DNA of 64,000 nucleotides from Phlegmacium glaucopus. Taxonomy: Eukaryota; Basidiomycota; Agaricomycetes; Agaricales; Cortinariaceae. The DNA lies in contig MU130698.1 in assembly GCA_015039465.1 (NCBI GenBank), forward strand, positions 166,133-230,132, in the 5' to 3' direction. A program made the translations under genes and the position numbers. The notes under the pieces were generated by a model, which saw only the letters and a program-made list of their open reading frames with translations, was not told where the DNA came from and did no database searches. Positions 48,294 to 59,628 of this stretch are shown piece after piece (position 1 is the first letter of the stretch; every line of letters begins with the position of its first letter).

Positions 48294-49165
48294 CTATTCG
48301 GTATCCGATCCAGACGAGATCGTATCGTAATCCTCGTCTTCGACCGACCCTGCAAAATATATCAGCAAACGCTTTTCGCAAAATCAAAAAAGATACGTAC
48401 TTTCTTGTGTATCTGTGGTCTGTGCGTCCTCGTCAGACACCCCAGAGGTGGCTGACGATGTGGATGCAGTGGGTGCAGGTGTTGATGACTGCGGCGCGGG
48501 TGGAGACACTGTTGGAATGACAGCGGGGCCGTTCGAGCCCCCTGTAGTCATGTTACCTGCTAAGGGATGTGAATGTCAATGAAGAATTGATAAAGGATGG
48601 ATTGGGAAATCAACATACTTCCCACCGGCAAGTCCATGAGAGGGACTTCGTAGACTGAGATGTCCTCAGTACGCCTCCGAATCCGGGAAGCAGCGGAACG
48701 AAGCCTGTTGTTCGAGCTGGCTATTGATAGGTTCCCTGACGGGGGTCTCGATGCCCCGCCATTTCCTGCGTTGTTGCCAGCGGAATGGTCTCCTACGACC
48801 ATCTCGGATAACTCATGTAAATTGGCATACGGTGTTGACCCCGTCCTGTGGAGCCCTCCGCCGCGTCGATTGCGACTCGGGCCCGAGGTTGGAGGTCGGT
48901 CTTGATGCCATCCGGTTGTTCCCTGGTACACAGGGCCAACCCAGAACGGCGAGCCGTTGAAGGGTTGCACACCCCACGGCATGGTGTGGACTTGTGATCC
49001 CAAGGCGAAAGGAGAAAAGATTTGTGGGAGAGGTGGTAGCTGTTGATTTATGGGCGGTGGTTGATACCATGGCCAGGTTGGAGAGTTGGAGTAGGAGTAG
49101 GGGTTGGAGTTGGAGTAGTAGTAGTAGTAGTAGTAGGAGTTGGAGTGCGAGTTGGAGTGCGACAT
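48294..49165 (-). CDS. Ser/Asn-rich array protein F (252 aa)
   Basis: Exons 48619-49165, 48401-48556 and 48294-48349 give 253 codons. Nearly identical to protein C (37479-38381). It differs mainly by a longer Tyr run from extra GTA triplets and by an in-frame loss of the HPGHAWMG stretch next to HSAGNNAGNGG. The introns and the tail SVEDEDYDTISSGSDTE are the same. That a recent copy has changed only by triplet steps fits an expressed protein, but it is too young a duplicate to prove selection. Confidence 0.74.
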
Positions 49166-49224
49166 ACGTGGTAGTAGGGGTTTGTGTCAAAACTGAGGGA
49201 AGGGATCCTACCATGGGATTATAG

Positions 49225-49234
49225 CTTTATATAT
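49225..49234 (-). promoter_or_regulatory. TATA box of array gene F
   Basis: ATATATAAAG on the minus strand, 60 bp upstream of the start codon at 49165, identical to that of gene C. Confidence 0.6.
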
Positions 49235-50249
49235 GCGGTGCTTGTGTTCCTTGTTTGTCTATTTCGTACACAATTTGCTCACAATTTTATTTTTTTTCAG
49301 AACAGTGACTCGTTACCATCAAGATCTCATGTGTACTACTTTGGCTTAGGCTTAAGCCAACCCCTTTGGACTTGCTATGTTTTGTGACTTCTGTCATGGA
49401 TAACGACGCTAGAATACATGTGTTTCTGAATGCAGGAAACATTTTCTAATTAATGAATCAAGCCTTGGAATCATGGTTCGCCCCCATTTTTTTGACTCGT
49501 CCATTTAGACTGTAAGTCTTCTGTTCATTTTGGTCTAGTTGCTGGTGAGTACTTTCGAAACACAGGGCTCGAGCCCATCAAAACTCATTTGTGCGTTATC
49601 TCCGTTTATCCCTTTATGAAATATTTTAATATTTATGTTTTAGTCTCAACACTTCAGCCGCTCAAAGCCACTGATGTGTATGTACCTATATCCCGAGATT
49701 ATCGCCCCCTCACATATGTTCAGTTCCCGAGTAAAATCGTCAAGTGTGGCTGACCTTACACGCTGCTGCCTCGTTAATGTTCAAACACTTTTTGTATCCA
49801 GCCTCGTCATTTCAAATTTAACAATCACTGGCATCCATGTAATGTTTCGCCAAGATTTTCACACATGTTCTAACTAGTATAGTTCCCGAGTAAAAGTCGT
49901 CACCCACGGCCGGCCGCCTCGTTTCATTGACACACAATTTAAAGGTGTTCTTCTTTTCTTAGAACAAGGGTTTTGTTCTGGTTCAGAGGCTAGGGTTCGA
50001 CAGAATTTAGCATAAGGCGATCCTAGCTATTTTTCTAAATCTGGTGGGTCGGTCTATCATTTAAATTCCGGGGATGGGGTCGATTCTGCCGTTACACCCA
50101 GTTGGAATCGTTGAAAATTGCGAATATACCATGGGCCAGATAACATTTTTTCACGCGGTTGCTCAACGTTCAGTACGAAGAAAGCCAACTCTGATAAATG
50201 GTAGCATATGTAGAAGGGACGACTCGCCTGAATCCCTCTCTCCCTCAGC
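49235..50249. repeat. Array spacer with landmark (unit 5/6 boundary)
   Basis: Nearly identical to 38451-39480, with a deletion near 49495. Landmark at 49908. No gene. Confidence 0.55.
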
Positions 50250-50675
50250 ACATATGGACCGCCTCGGCAGGCCAATAACTTCTGCGGCGGTTACAGACCT
50301 CTTCATAAGGTTGGTAGTAGTTCCTTCGGTCGTAGGCCAACACTGCGTTCTTGTGTAAGTGTGAGTTCAATGCTCCAGTGCAGCAACAACTTGAGCTCCC
50401 AGTTGCAGTCACCAATGGGTGCTGCAAGGCGGAAAGCCCACAACCTATAATAATGATGGGGTTTAATATATCATATACCGAAAAACGAACCAAATAATTT
50501 ACCTATGCGGATCCGTGAAGAAGCGCGAGAAGTTGTAAGACGCTAAACACCCCTTCGCAGCACCCAACGTCTCCTTCACTGCCTCCCAACTCAAAAACAC
50601 CGTCGCCAAGCCCACTATATCTACTATTGCAATCCAATCACTCAGTAACAGAGCACACAAACCATTCGCTAGATA
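50250..50675 (-). pseudogene. Unit 6 fragment of unrecognised ORF
   Basis: Degenerate version of the block around SLLSDWIAIVDIVGLATVF, with frameshifts; joined to the S28 relic. Confidence 0.42.
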
Positions 50676-50679
50676 GTCA

Positions 50680-51560
50680 GGTTATCTGCACCAGTGGTAT
50701 TTTTCCTCAGGTCTGCTCAGTCTTCCTTTTAGTAGGCTAAATTTCATCTCATGATAGTGGTCTCGTTTGTTTCCTTCAGTTCTTGTCGACATATCTACAG
50801 ATCGAAAAAAAAACATGATTAATCTGGGGATGAGAGCCATAGTCCCACAAAAGAACCTTACCGAGTGACTTGAATCCAATCGGCGGAGCAGTTCCTGGTC
50901 AAACTACGTTCTGATGCTGCGTAATAGGTATGCAATGTCGACTTGGGCTTGTACAGGTGGCAGAAGACGCAATGATAGTAGTATATTTTGGATACGCAGA
51001 AGCGCGGCCCTCATTCCAGGATAGGACGAAAAGGAAACCCGACGAGCGGATCAGATGGTGTAGTTACAGACAGATGAGCTGAATTTAGATGAGTGAATGA
51101 ATTGGCAAAGAGTAGAACGTCTTGTTCGGTGCCACCAATCTGCTGTGGCATTTTCCTGACGGAGAAGTATTAACATAGGCAGGTGTAAGAAATAAATGAA
51201 TTACATTTATGGGACAAAGGCAGAGAGGCGCCATAAAAAAATCTGTGTTCCCAGAGATTTGCGAGTCCTTTGTTTTTTTTAGTAAAGCGCATGACGGCGG
51301 CAGACAAGCCATGATATTCCTGTAATTCATGAGTATTATTTTTTATTAAATATAATGCGAATAAATTGGATACCTGAAGGTAATATGGAAGTAACGGTTC
51401 CACGTTTGCTCTCCGGAATCAAAGACTTTTTTTATTGAGGTGGAAATTAGAAAAGGATGAGGAGAATGGTGAAAGAAGTCAATACTCACAAAACACAGGT
51501 CGATAGCGGTTAGCAAAGTAGCGGGGTGGTCTTGTTCATAAGGTGATCGATATCTACATG
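50680..51560 (-). pseudogene. S28 carboxypeptidase relic, unit 6
   Basis: Pieces readable in shifting frames: SGEQ.VEPLLPYYLQ, EYHGLSAAVMR, WEHRFFYGASLPL, GMRAALLRIQN. Single-base indels disrupt several exons. Confidence 0.6.
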
Positions 51561-51819
51561 TAAGCAGTCAGATTTATGTGGGGACATTAGGCCAATAAGA
51601 GGTGTCGTGCCTCATTATTTTGAGCAGTTGAACGACGGCCTAAACCGTGACTGCTACTTTTGGATTTTTCCAAGTGACCGTGACGTTGTCAAGTTCACTC
51701 CCGCACGTCCATCGATAACGTTTCAATCTCGTTCAAAGACCTTTTGGATTCATCAATCTAGCATATAACCGTACAACGGAGGAAGACATAGCACAAACAT
51801 ACCAACAAAGGAATCATGT
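51561..51819. repeat. Array spacer, unit 6
   Basis: Short spacer; no gene. Confidence 0.45.
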
Positions 51820-52626
51820 CTGCTGATTCGGTATCCGACCCAGACGAGATTTTATGATAATCATCGTCTTCGACCGACTCTGCAAAAGTATCAAAAAAGA
51901 TACGTACCTTCTTGTATATCTGTGTTGGTGGTTGTCTCTGGGTTCTCGTCGGACACCCAAGAAGTGGCGTATTAGCGCATGCAGGTGTGGATGGCTGCGG
52001 CGCGGATGGAGATACTCTTGGAATTACAGCAGGGCTGGTCGAGCCCTCTGTAGTCGTGCCTCCTGCAAAGGGATAGTAATGTCAATCAAGAATTGATAAA
52101 GGATGTATCGCGAAACCAACGTACTTCCCAAGTCCACAATAGGGACTTCATAAGCGGAGATATGTTCGGTATCCAGGAGGTACCCGAACACCTGTGGTAC
52201 GATTTGGCTGCTGATGGTACCCTGATGGGGGATCTCGATACCCTGCCAGTTCCTGGGTTGCCAGCGCCCATTCAGACATGGCCTGGATGTGTGGTAGCGG
52301 AACGATCTCTTGTGATCCGTTCCCGACGATATGTTTGTCTTTTGTTGTGGTTGTTGTGCCCCCCTCCTGCGGCGCCCTCCGCTGCGTTGATTGTGACTCC
52401 AGCCCGAGCTTGGAGGTCAATCTTGATCCTGTTGAGCCGTTCCCTAATACACAGGGCCAATCCAGAACAGCAAGCTGTAGATGGGTTGTGCACCCCAGGA
52501 CATAAGGTTTGCCTGCGCTCCCAAGACGAATGGAGAAAAAAATTGCAGCGGAGGTGGGGGCTGTTGTTTCATTGGAGGGGGTTGGGACCATGGTGAAGTC
52601 TGAAAGTTGGAGTTTTTGTACGTCAT
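51820..52626 (-). pseudogene. Ser/Asn-rich array gene G, nonsense-mutated
   Basis: Exon 1 starts MTYKNSNFQTSPWSQPPPMK and keeps GAQANLMSWGAQP and FWIGPVY, then the Gln codon of VYQGT is TAG (52444-52446). Later parts are shifted, and the final exon lacks the usual stop. Confidence 0.75.
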
Positions 52627-53639
52627 GCCAAATCGTAGGGTGTGTTGTGTGACTTGTGTCAAAGTTGGGAGTGTCGTCCCTGCCATGGGATTATAGCCTT
52701 ATATATGTGCTGCTTGTGTTCCTTGTTTGTCTATTTCGTATACAATTCGCTCACAAAATATTTTTCAGGACAGTGACTCGTTCCTATTAAGATCTTACTT
52801 TGGCTCAGGCTTCAGCCAACCCTTTGGACTTGCTATGTCTTGTCGTGGAAAACGATGCTCAAATACATGTGTTTCTGAGTGCAGGGAACATTTTCTAACT
52901 CTTGAATCAAGCCTTGTATTCTCATGGTTTGCCTCACAGCCCTCTCAATACACCTCCATTTGTTGACTTGTCCATTTAGACAGTTGGTACCTCAACACAA
53001 CTAGTAGTAGTCACCTCGTTCACCCAACGGTTTTTAGTGTTTTTCCGAATCTGTTATGTACGTATATCCCAAGATTTTGCCCCCACAGTATATGTTCAGT
53101 CCGACTAATATCGTCAAGCGCGGCTGACTTTACACTCTGCTGCCTTATTAATACTCGAACACCTTTTGTATCCATCTCAAAGCGAACAGCCATTGGCATC
53201 CATGTAATGTCTCGCGAAGGTTTTTCACCTTCTCACACATGTTCTAGTTCTGGAATAGCATCGTCATCCATGGCTGGCCACCTCGTTCATTGACACACGA
53301 TTTAAAGGCATTATCCCTTTCTTACAACCAAGGTTGTTTTGGTTGAGAGGCTAGGTTCGACGAATTTTGGCATAAGCCGATCGTATAGCCATTTTTATAA
53401 ATCCGGCGGGCCAACGTATCACTAAATTCCAGGAATGGGGTCGATTTCGCCAGTACACCCAGTTGAAATCATAGGTAGGTTGGAAGGTATTAAAATGAAA
53501 CACACAATGGGGCTTCATAACAATTTCAAATCGTTGGGGTTGGGAATCTACTAGTATACATGATCAGCGGTAGCATATGTAGCAAAGGACGACAGCAACG
53601 AGTTTCCTTCGCCTGAACCCCTCCCCCCCTCGGCTTTTA
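52627..53639. repeat. Array spacer with landmark (unit 6/7 boundary)
   Basis: Promoter-side spacer, diverged landmark near 53272. No gene. Confidence 0.5.
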
Positions 53640-54425
53640 CAGCATGGTGCTCGCCGGCGGGCCAATAACTCCTGCCGCGGTTACAGATCTCTTCACAAGG
53701 GCAGTAGTAGCTCCTTGGGGTCGTAGGCCAACACTACGCTCTTGTACAGCATTTTTTCCGCCGTTCTGTCTTGGCCCTATCAGAGACTGACTCAACAACA
53801 TCAACCTCGAAGCTCCAAGTAGGCCCATAACCTAGGAATTATCATGAGTCTTAAATACAAAAAACGAACCAAACAATTTACTTATGCTGATCGACCCAAG
53901 AAGCGCCTGAACGCTGTAAGACGCTAAACAACCCTTCGCAGCACTCAACGTCTCTTTAACTGCCTGCCAACTCGAAAACATTGTTCCCAAGCTCACGATA
54001 TCCACTATCGCGATCCAATTACTCAGTGGCAGAGCGCACAAACCATTCGCGAGATAACATCCTGCATGAAAGTTATAAGCTTTATCCCTCAAATCGTCGC
54101 ACGTCTTGACAGCAACTAACCCTGCTTGGATAGCTTCGAGTGCTAGTGCGCATATTTGAATTTCTCACAGTATCTATAGCTAATGGGATGGTCGATGGGT
54201 CCGCAGTGATATCGGGCCTCGAGACCAGTCTGGGTAAAATGAATAATGCCCGTATGGTGGATCTGAACATTTATTCCCTGACAGTGGCGATGTCTCGAAG
54301 AGCGTTGGAAAATCCAGCTGGGTTGGAACTTCCTGGTTCTCGCAAGCGCAGCCTAGGAGTGCTATGGCAAAGATTGAGATGATAAAGCCGAAATAAAATT
54401 GGAGATTAAAAAAAATCGGAGTCAA
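53640..54425 (-). pseudogene. Unrecognised ORF of the array, fullest copy (unit 7)
   Basis: Three blocks are visible. First a hydrophobic N-terminal-like block (FYFGFIISIFAIALLGCACENQEVPT) that could be a signal peptide. Then a helical block of about 85 residues (AGLVAVKTCDDLRDKAYNFHAG, then YLANGLCALPLSNWIAIVDIV, then WQAVKETLSAAKGCLASYSVQALLGS) ending near a splice donor. Then a short last exon (LMLLSQSLIGPRQNGGKN). The blocks are not in one frame and no clear ATG is found for the first. It may once have been a secreted protein. I recognise no family. Confidence 0.45.
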
Positions 54426-55132
54426 TGAACTTATTAGAAAACATGTGCTTTACCCTAAGGCTGGTTGAATGTTCGAACACAGACCTTCAAAAGGTGTAAG
54501 ATGAGTGAAAAGGTCATACTGCGGGAGATTATATTTGTATTTTCGGCAAGCCGCCCACATCGCGCCGGACTACTATAAAATACATGCGCAGAACATGATG
54601 ATCATGAAGAAATCCATCGATAGATGGACCCTATGCTCTCAACGTCAACTATTACCGGCCGCCAACACCTGTGTGGGAGAAGAATAACTGGTTGTCAATA
54701 GTTAACAATGCTACAAAATCCATCGAGTATCAGAGCCAAGGGAGAGGCTAGCACAAGACTAAATATCATGATAATAACATCGAAGATACACCAAAAACGT
54801 TTCATCGCGCTATCCATTTCGAAGACGTCGACTCAATGCGCAAGTCCACATTCAGTCCTTGAGGAAAGCGCAAACTATCACATTAGGTCAACCACATAAA
54901 CCTTGATCTTGTCGACGTCGCCCCATGGCCTTCAACACGGCCTTCCATAAGACATCATCCCCCAAGCATTTAAATATTTCACTACAGAACAACTGTTCTG
55001 ACAAAAAAAAGTCAACCAGGTATTCATTGAAAAGGTTGTTTTGGCTCGTTCTCAGTACTACTTAGATAGAAGGGAAGCAAGAAAAGGGACGCGATGAGCC
55101 AATCAAGAATCAGGTATATCCCGGCTTTGAAG
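54426..55132. repeat. Junction of array unit 7 and lectin segment
   Basis: To about 54555 this is array sequence (like 43160-43265); from about 54570 it is lectin 3' flank resembling 1-518 and 2030-2367. The S28 relic of unit 7 is therefore cut off by the lectin segment. Confidence 0.6.
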
Positions 55133-55793
55133 TTAGGTCTTGAGCCAGAACTGGTTGTCGCCACCGTTGCATGGGGAGGTCTGCACTTGCTCGCCATTAG
55201 TAGTTGACGAAGTCGGTATGTCGAGGCATAGATCTAAGTTTGAGGTTGTTAACCAGCCATGAGTGAATCAATACAGTTGGAGTAGAAGGATAAGAAACAC
55301 ACTTGTGCCATTTAGTTGGATAGGGCCACCGAAATCGGTGAAATTCCACTGCTGCTGTGGAGCTTCGTTGCATCCCGAGATCACCACTTTGTTACCGGTA
55401 TCAACTGTGAAAGAAAGGATAATCAGAACTTGGTATTTGAACTATCAAAAACAGATGCACTGACCGTTAATAGCATCTAAACAAAAATTCGTGTTTGTCA
55501 GTCCGATTTCCGCAGGTCCAGTGGACATCGTCCAATTTTGTGCGGCGGATTCGTTGCAATCATAGCTAGAAAATAAAGTTTAAATTCCATCAGTTGCTAT
55601 CGTCATTAACTTTCGTTCAATCAAAGTAAACCAACATCTGAACGGGCGTTCCATCCTGAAAGATGCCATTTCTCACATCCAAACATCCCGAGGTAGCGAA
55701 AGAGAAAATAGCGCCAGGAGAACCTTGCGCACTGGCAGGTGCGATGCTAGTGACGATGAGAGAGAGAAGAGTGGCGTGGAGCATCTTCATCAT
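55133..55793 (-). CDS. Secreted ricin-B-type lectin, copy 4 (about 153 aa)
   Basis: Four exons on the minus strand read through without a stop. The signal peptide (MMKMLHATLLSLIVTSIAPA) precedes SGCLDVRNGIFQDGTPVQ; exon 2 is YDCNESAAQNWTMSTG.. to FCLDAIN; exon 3 is DTGNKVVISGCNEAPQQQW..LNGT; the last exon is NLCLDIPTSSTTNGEQ.. ending DNQFWLKT. All three trefoil lobes keep their CLD and QxW motifs, so this is the best-preserved copy and the best candidate for an active sugar-binding lectin. Its TATA-like CATAAATAGC lies about 80 bp upstream (complement of 55871-55880). Confidence 0.82.
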
Positions 55794-57067
55794 GATGGTG
55801 ATCTTTGGAATATGTAGTAACACCGCGTTGAGGACTCGAGGGGTGCTGCTGTTTAACAACCTTTCAATACGCTATTTATGCTGAGTCGCTCTGGTACCAG
55901 ATTATATCCCACATTGACCCATTGGCAGTCAATTGGAATCTGGTGCAAGTCGAGATCGTTCTGGACCGGTTTTACGACACCCTATGAATTCAAGAATTGT
56001 GATTCGAGGCTTAGTGAGATCTGGTAAGTAGTATACGGAGGTTTAAATCGCTCACTTACATTGGTGAATTCGTGACTGCTAGTACTAGTTGACTGGAGAA
56101 TTAGAAACTCAAGAATTTAGTTTGACAGCAACTAGACTAAGTCAGCGTTCTAGACTTTTTTTCCCCTTTTTTGACGGCGATTGGTAAGTAGGCCAAAAGT
56201 TCAACGTTCGGCGCTCAATTCTCCTCGTAGCCACCTTGCAGACTACAAAAAGTGGCGACGGCGGAAAATGGATATTGGACGTTCAATATTCAATTCCTGC
56301 TGTCGTCACTTACACGTTGACACTGCGAGTGTCTCACCACCACCGGCGGTACGCGTTGCAAGTTGCAACTACAAAAATCTGCAAGCCTCATTATAATTTT
56401 TAGTTAATTATTACATGGGAAAATTACACGACCTACCTTCGATAGAATCCGAGGAGAAAGAGATCAAAAAAAGTGAGTAGTGCCAAAGGGGATCAAGAAT
56501 GCCGGGTTGAATGGAACAGTTGAAGATGAGAATTCGGACAAGAAAAACACAAATCTGGTGACCACTGTGAATTGATACAGGTATCGACATGACGGAACTT
56601 AGATCCGAACCCCAATACTGGCGGCCTGTCAGAAATGGTTCCATACTATCCATACTCGACTCACAAGGCAATGTATGTAATGGACCTTTTTTTGCTATGA
56701 GCGTTACTAGTATTCTGTCAGTATCAAGATGTACAAACCCTACCATGTGTTGGGCGCAAAGAAAGTGTTGCAAACCGCATTTAACAGCAGTGCTCCGAGT
56801 CGAGAAGTAGAGTCGTGTGAATTTTCTTGTACGAAAAATATTACTACCTCTTTACGTCCACCTTCTTCTCTCACTACATCCCTAATTCTTACACCAGCTA
56901 ACCTACTATCTATCTCTTTCTCACTCGCATTTATACCTGCGTCAACCTTCTGTTCACTTAGTCAACACACGCTATTCCCAATTCATACAGGATGCCATGA
57001 TTCCCATGAACGACAACAAGCAAGTCTCTAGAATGCGAAAACAGAGCTAGTTCAGCTATGTAACGAC
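55794..57067. other. Lectin 5' flank, then unexplained sequence
   Basis: Up to about 56160 this matches the 5' flanks of the other lectin copies. From 56160 to 57067 there are only short frames; 56690-56780 is a diverged scrap of array spacer. Confidence 0.45.
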
Positions 57068-57736
57068 CTAAGGATAGCTTCTGAGATCTGAAGGTTCATC
57101 ATAGAGCTGCGCAAACGCATCAAGATTTGTCTTACCGAAAATCACGCTATAGGGCACTATACCCAGCGCAACGAAGACGAAATCGTCAGCATTCGCCATC
57201 ACTACAGCCCACAGAGCATCAGCCGTCACCTCGTGCATCTCCTTCGCCAAATTTGACATACGTTTCAGCCTCGCCTTGAAGGTATCACTAGTCTCCTCAA
57301 TCAATCAACTCACCTCAGTCAATCAACTCTCCTTCTAGGCAATCGACCCTATTTTCGATTCGGCCATTGCAACCTGTATCATCATCTAGTAGCGCCATAG
57401 GAGGTTGGGGTTGGAATGTATCTTCTAGCACGCCAATACCAATAAAGCAAAGGTCGGTATCATCGACGATGTACATGCTTGGACTAGGTACTTCTCTGAT
57501 GATGACTGCAGCTCGTTCGCGTGGTACCAGTAACTCGAGTACTGGGTTGCAAACGAGTGGTGATCCAGCGGCCACGGTGGAGGTAGGGGTGGAATCTGTC
57601 AGTGAGATGCGGCTGAGAGGGCTAATAGGTTTTGTCAATGTCGGACAACGTGACAAACCTTACAAGTGTTGATGGAGATGAACCTGAGATGGAAATAGAA
57701 GAAGATGAACAGGATGTCGATTTCGAATAATTCTGG
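57068..57736. other. Two unassigned frames, strand uncertain
   Basis: Minus frames of 113 (57315-57656) and 78 codons (57068-57304), and plus frames including a Ser-rich one (57367-57672) overlapping a short acidic one that ends DVDFE at about 57730. None has a recognisable domain. The GAGTTGATTGA sequence is duplicated at 57293-57330. It may be an eroded mobile element or gene. Confidence 0.3.
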
Positions 57737-58204
57737 ATAGGTTGGTTCACTGGAAGAATCGTGACCATGATTAACCGCTGGTTAGATGGAATTTATATTT
57801 GATATCATCACTTTCTTCCGCACTCACGTCCTGCGATTTTACAGTTTCACACACAGTTCCCGACGCTGCCAACCCTCTTTCTATTTAAATTTCTTTCCTT
57901 TCGCTTGACCTCTTCTGACAACAATGTAATCAAACGTTCCTGGACGGTCTACCATCTTCGACTCAAGTTAATAATGTGAACAAGTACGGCGGGTGGGATA
58001 TGAATCCCTCGAATATGATGTTTTCTAATTGTGAATGTACGTTTCACTAGTGCTTTTTATCCTTCAGATACCAAAATATTACCTTGGTTCGTTCAAGTTG
58101 ATCCATGAAGTCCTCAAGTATTCCTAGCACCCGAAATTATTGGGCAAGGTGAACTCGTATACTTGTGTGGCATACCAAAGAGGATCACATGGATCGTACT
58201 CAAT
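57737..58204. other. Intergenic, no feature seen
   Basis: Sequence not shared with other units; no gene recognised. Confidence 0.4.
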
Positions 58205-59560
58205 TCTTAAACGGATACATCAAACTCGTAGAGATCTGCTTTGCTATTCTCGCCTGCAATCCAGGATCTAGTTGATAGTAAGTTCCTTAGGTAGATATAA
58301 CGTGTGAATTTTCGATGAATACGACAATTACCATGGTCAAAAGTCGAAGAAAAAAACACACCACACTCTGAACAGTATTGCCACAACCACGAACGATCGT
58401 GAACAGAATCATCCGCAGATCGAGGTATAGCGTATATCGTTATAATCAATATCACTAATAGTTGTAAAAAATAATTGGAATCTATTTTAAATTCCAAATT
58501 CGGTGACAACGGCCGCTTCTACAGGATCCTGATTGACATTTTGTGTTTCGAGGATATTTCAGACCGGAAGTTGAAAGAGGCTTGGAATCCATAATACTGT
58601 GTTGTGTCGTGTAATAAATAAGCACTCGAGGAGATCGAGTAGAAGATTAGTATTTACCTGGTGAAAGCCCAGAGGATCCATGAGGACGCCAGCAGCGTCT
58701 ACATGGCTCGTTTATTGGCAACCGTGGAAGTCAAGTTATTCGCGCAAGTGGTATTTCCTTCAGGTCCGCTCAGTCTTTCTTTTATCAGGTTAAATTTCAT
58801 CTCAACGATGGCTATCCCGTTTTTCCGTTCATTGTCTCCTCGATATATCTACAGATCGAAAAAAAAACCATATAATCAATGTGGGTATGAGAGCCACAGT
58901 CCCACTGCACAAAAGAAGCTTACCGAGTGACTTGAATCCAATCGGCGAAGCAGTTCTACTCTCTTCTGCTTGCCCTGGTCAACTTGGGCTTGTACAGGTG
59001 CAGAAGCCCAAGACGCAAAAATAGTAGATGAATTTCGAATACACAGAAGCGCGGCTCTAATTCCAACTAGGACGAACAGGAAAACCGAAGAGTGCATGAG
59101 AAGAATAAAACGTCCAGTGGAAGCTTGTTCGGTGTTGAAGAACTGCCACTGACCTGCTGTGGTATTTTCCTGACGGAGAAATATTATAACCATCGGTGTA
59201 AAGGAGAAATAGATGAATCACATGCACTGGTAGAGAGGCGCAGTAAAATCTGTGTTCCAAGAGAATTGCCAATCCTTTGTATTTTTTTTGGCAAGGATGC
59301 ATGACGGCAAACAGGCCATGATATTCCTATACTTAATTCATGAGTATTATGTTCATAAATCGTACGAAGAAATTGGATACCTGAAGGTAATACGGAAGTA
59401 AAGGTTCTGCGCTTTGCTCTCCAGAATGAAATACTTTTTTATCGAGGTGCAAGTCAGAAAAGAATGAGAATAATGAAAGAAGATAATACTTACTCACGAA
59501 ATACAGGTCCGCCTTGTTCCTAATACGTTCCAATATTGCTTGAGAAAAGTTGTTCGTAAA
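58205..59560 (-). pseudogene. S28 carboxypeptidase relic, unit 8
   Basis: Contains both ends of the domain: a TYWEQGGPVF exon in which Trp is TAG, SGEQSAEPLLPYYLQ, WEQ and ALLCIRNSSTIFASWASAPVQAQVDQ, then DAAGVLMDPLGFHQ and, near 58400, SVHDRSWLWQYCSE, which is the C-terminal part of S28 enzymes not seen in other units. The Ser elbow is broken as in the other copies. Confidence 0.7.
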
Positions 59561-59628
59561 GTGATCGATAAGAATCTAACATGTAAGCAGTCTAAATTGT
59601 TTATGGGGAGATATTAGAGTGATATTAG

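Noticed and set aside
38032..49224. Leu-rich and Arg/Ser-rich frames overlapping the Ser/Asn-rich genes
   Set aside because: They are other-frame readings of the same triplet repeats; they have no separate promoter or conserved splice sites.
32017..53290. GGCCGGCCGCCTC recurring, like a cloning-vector cassette (rare-cutter sites)
   Set aside because: It recurs with natural divergence in every unit and is embedded in unit sequence; no vector genes are seen.
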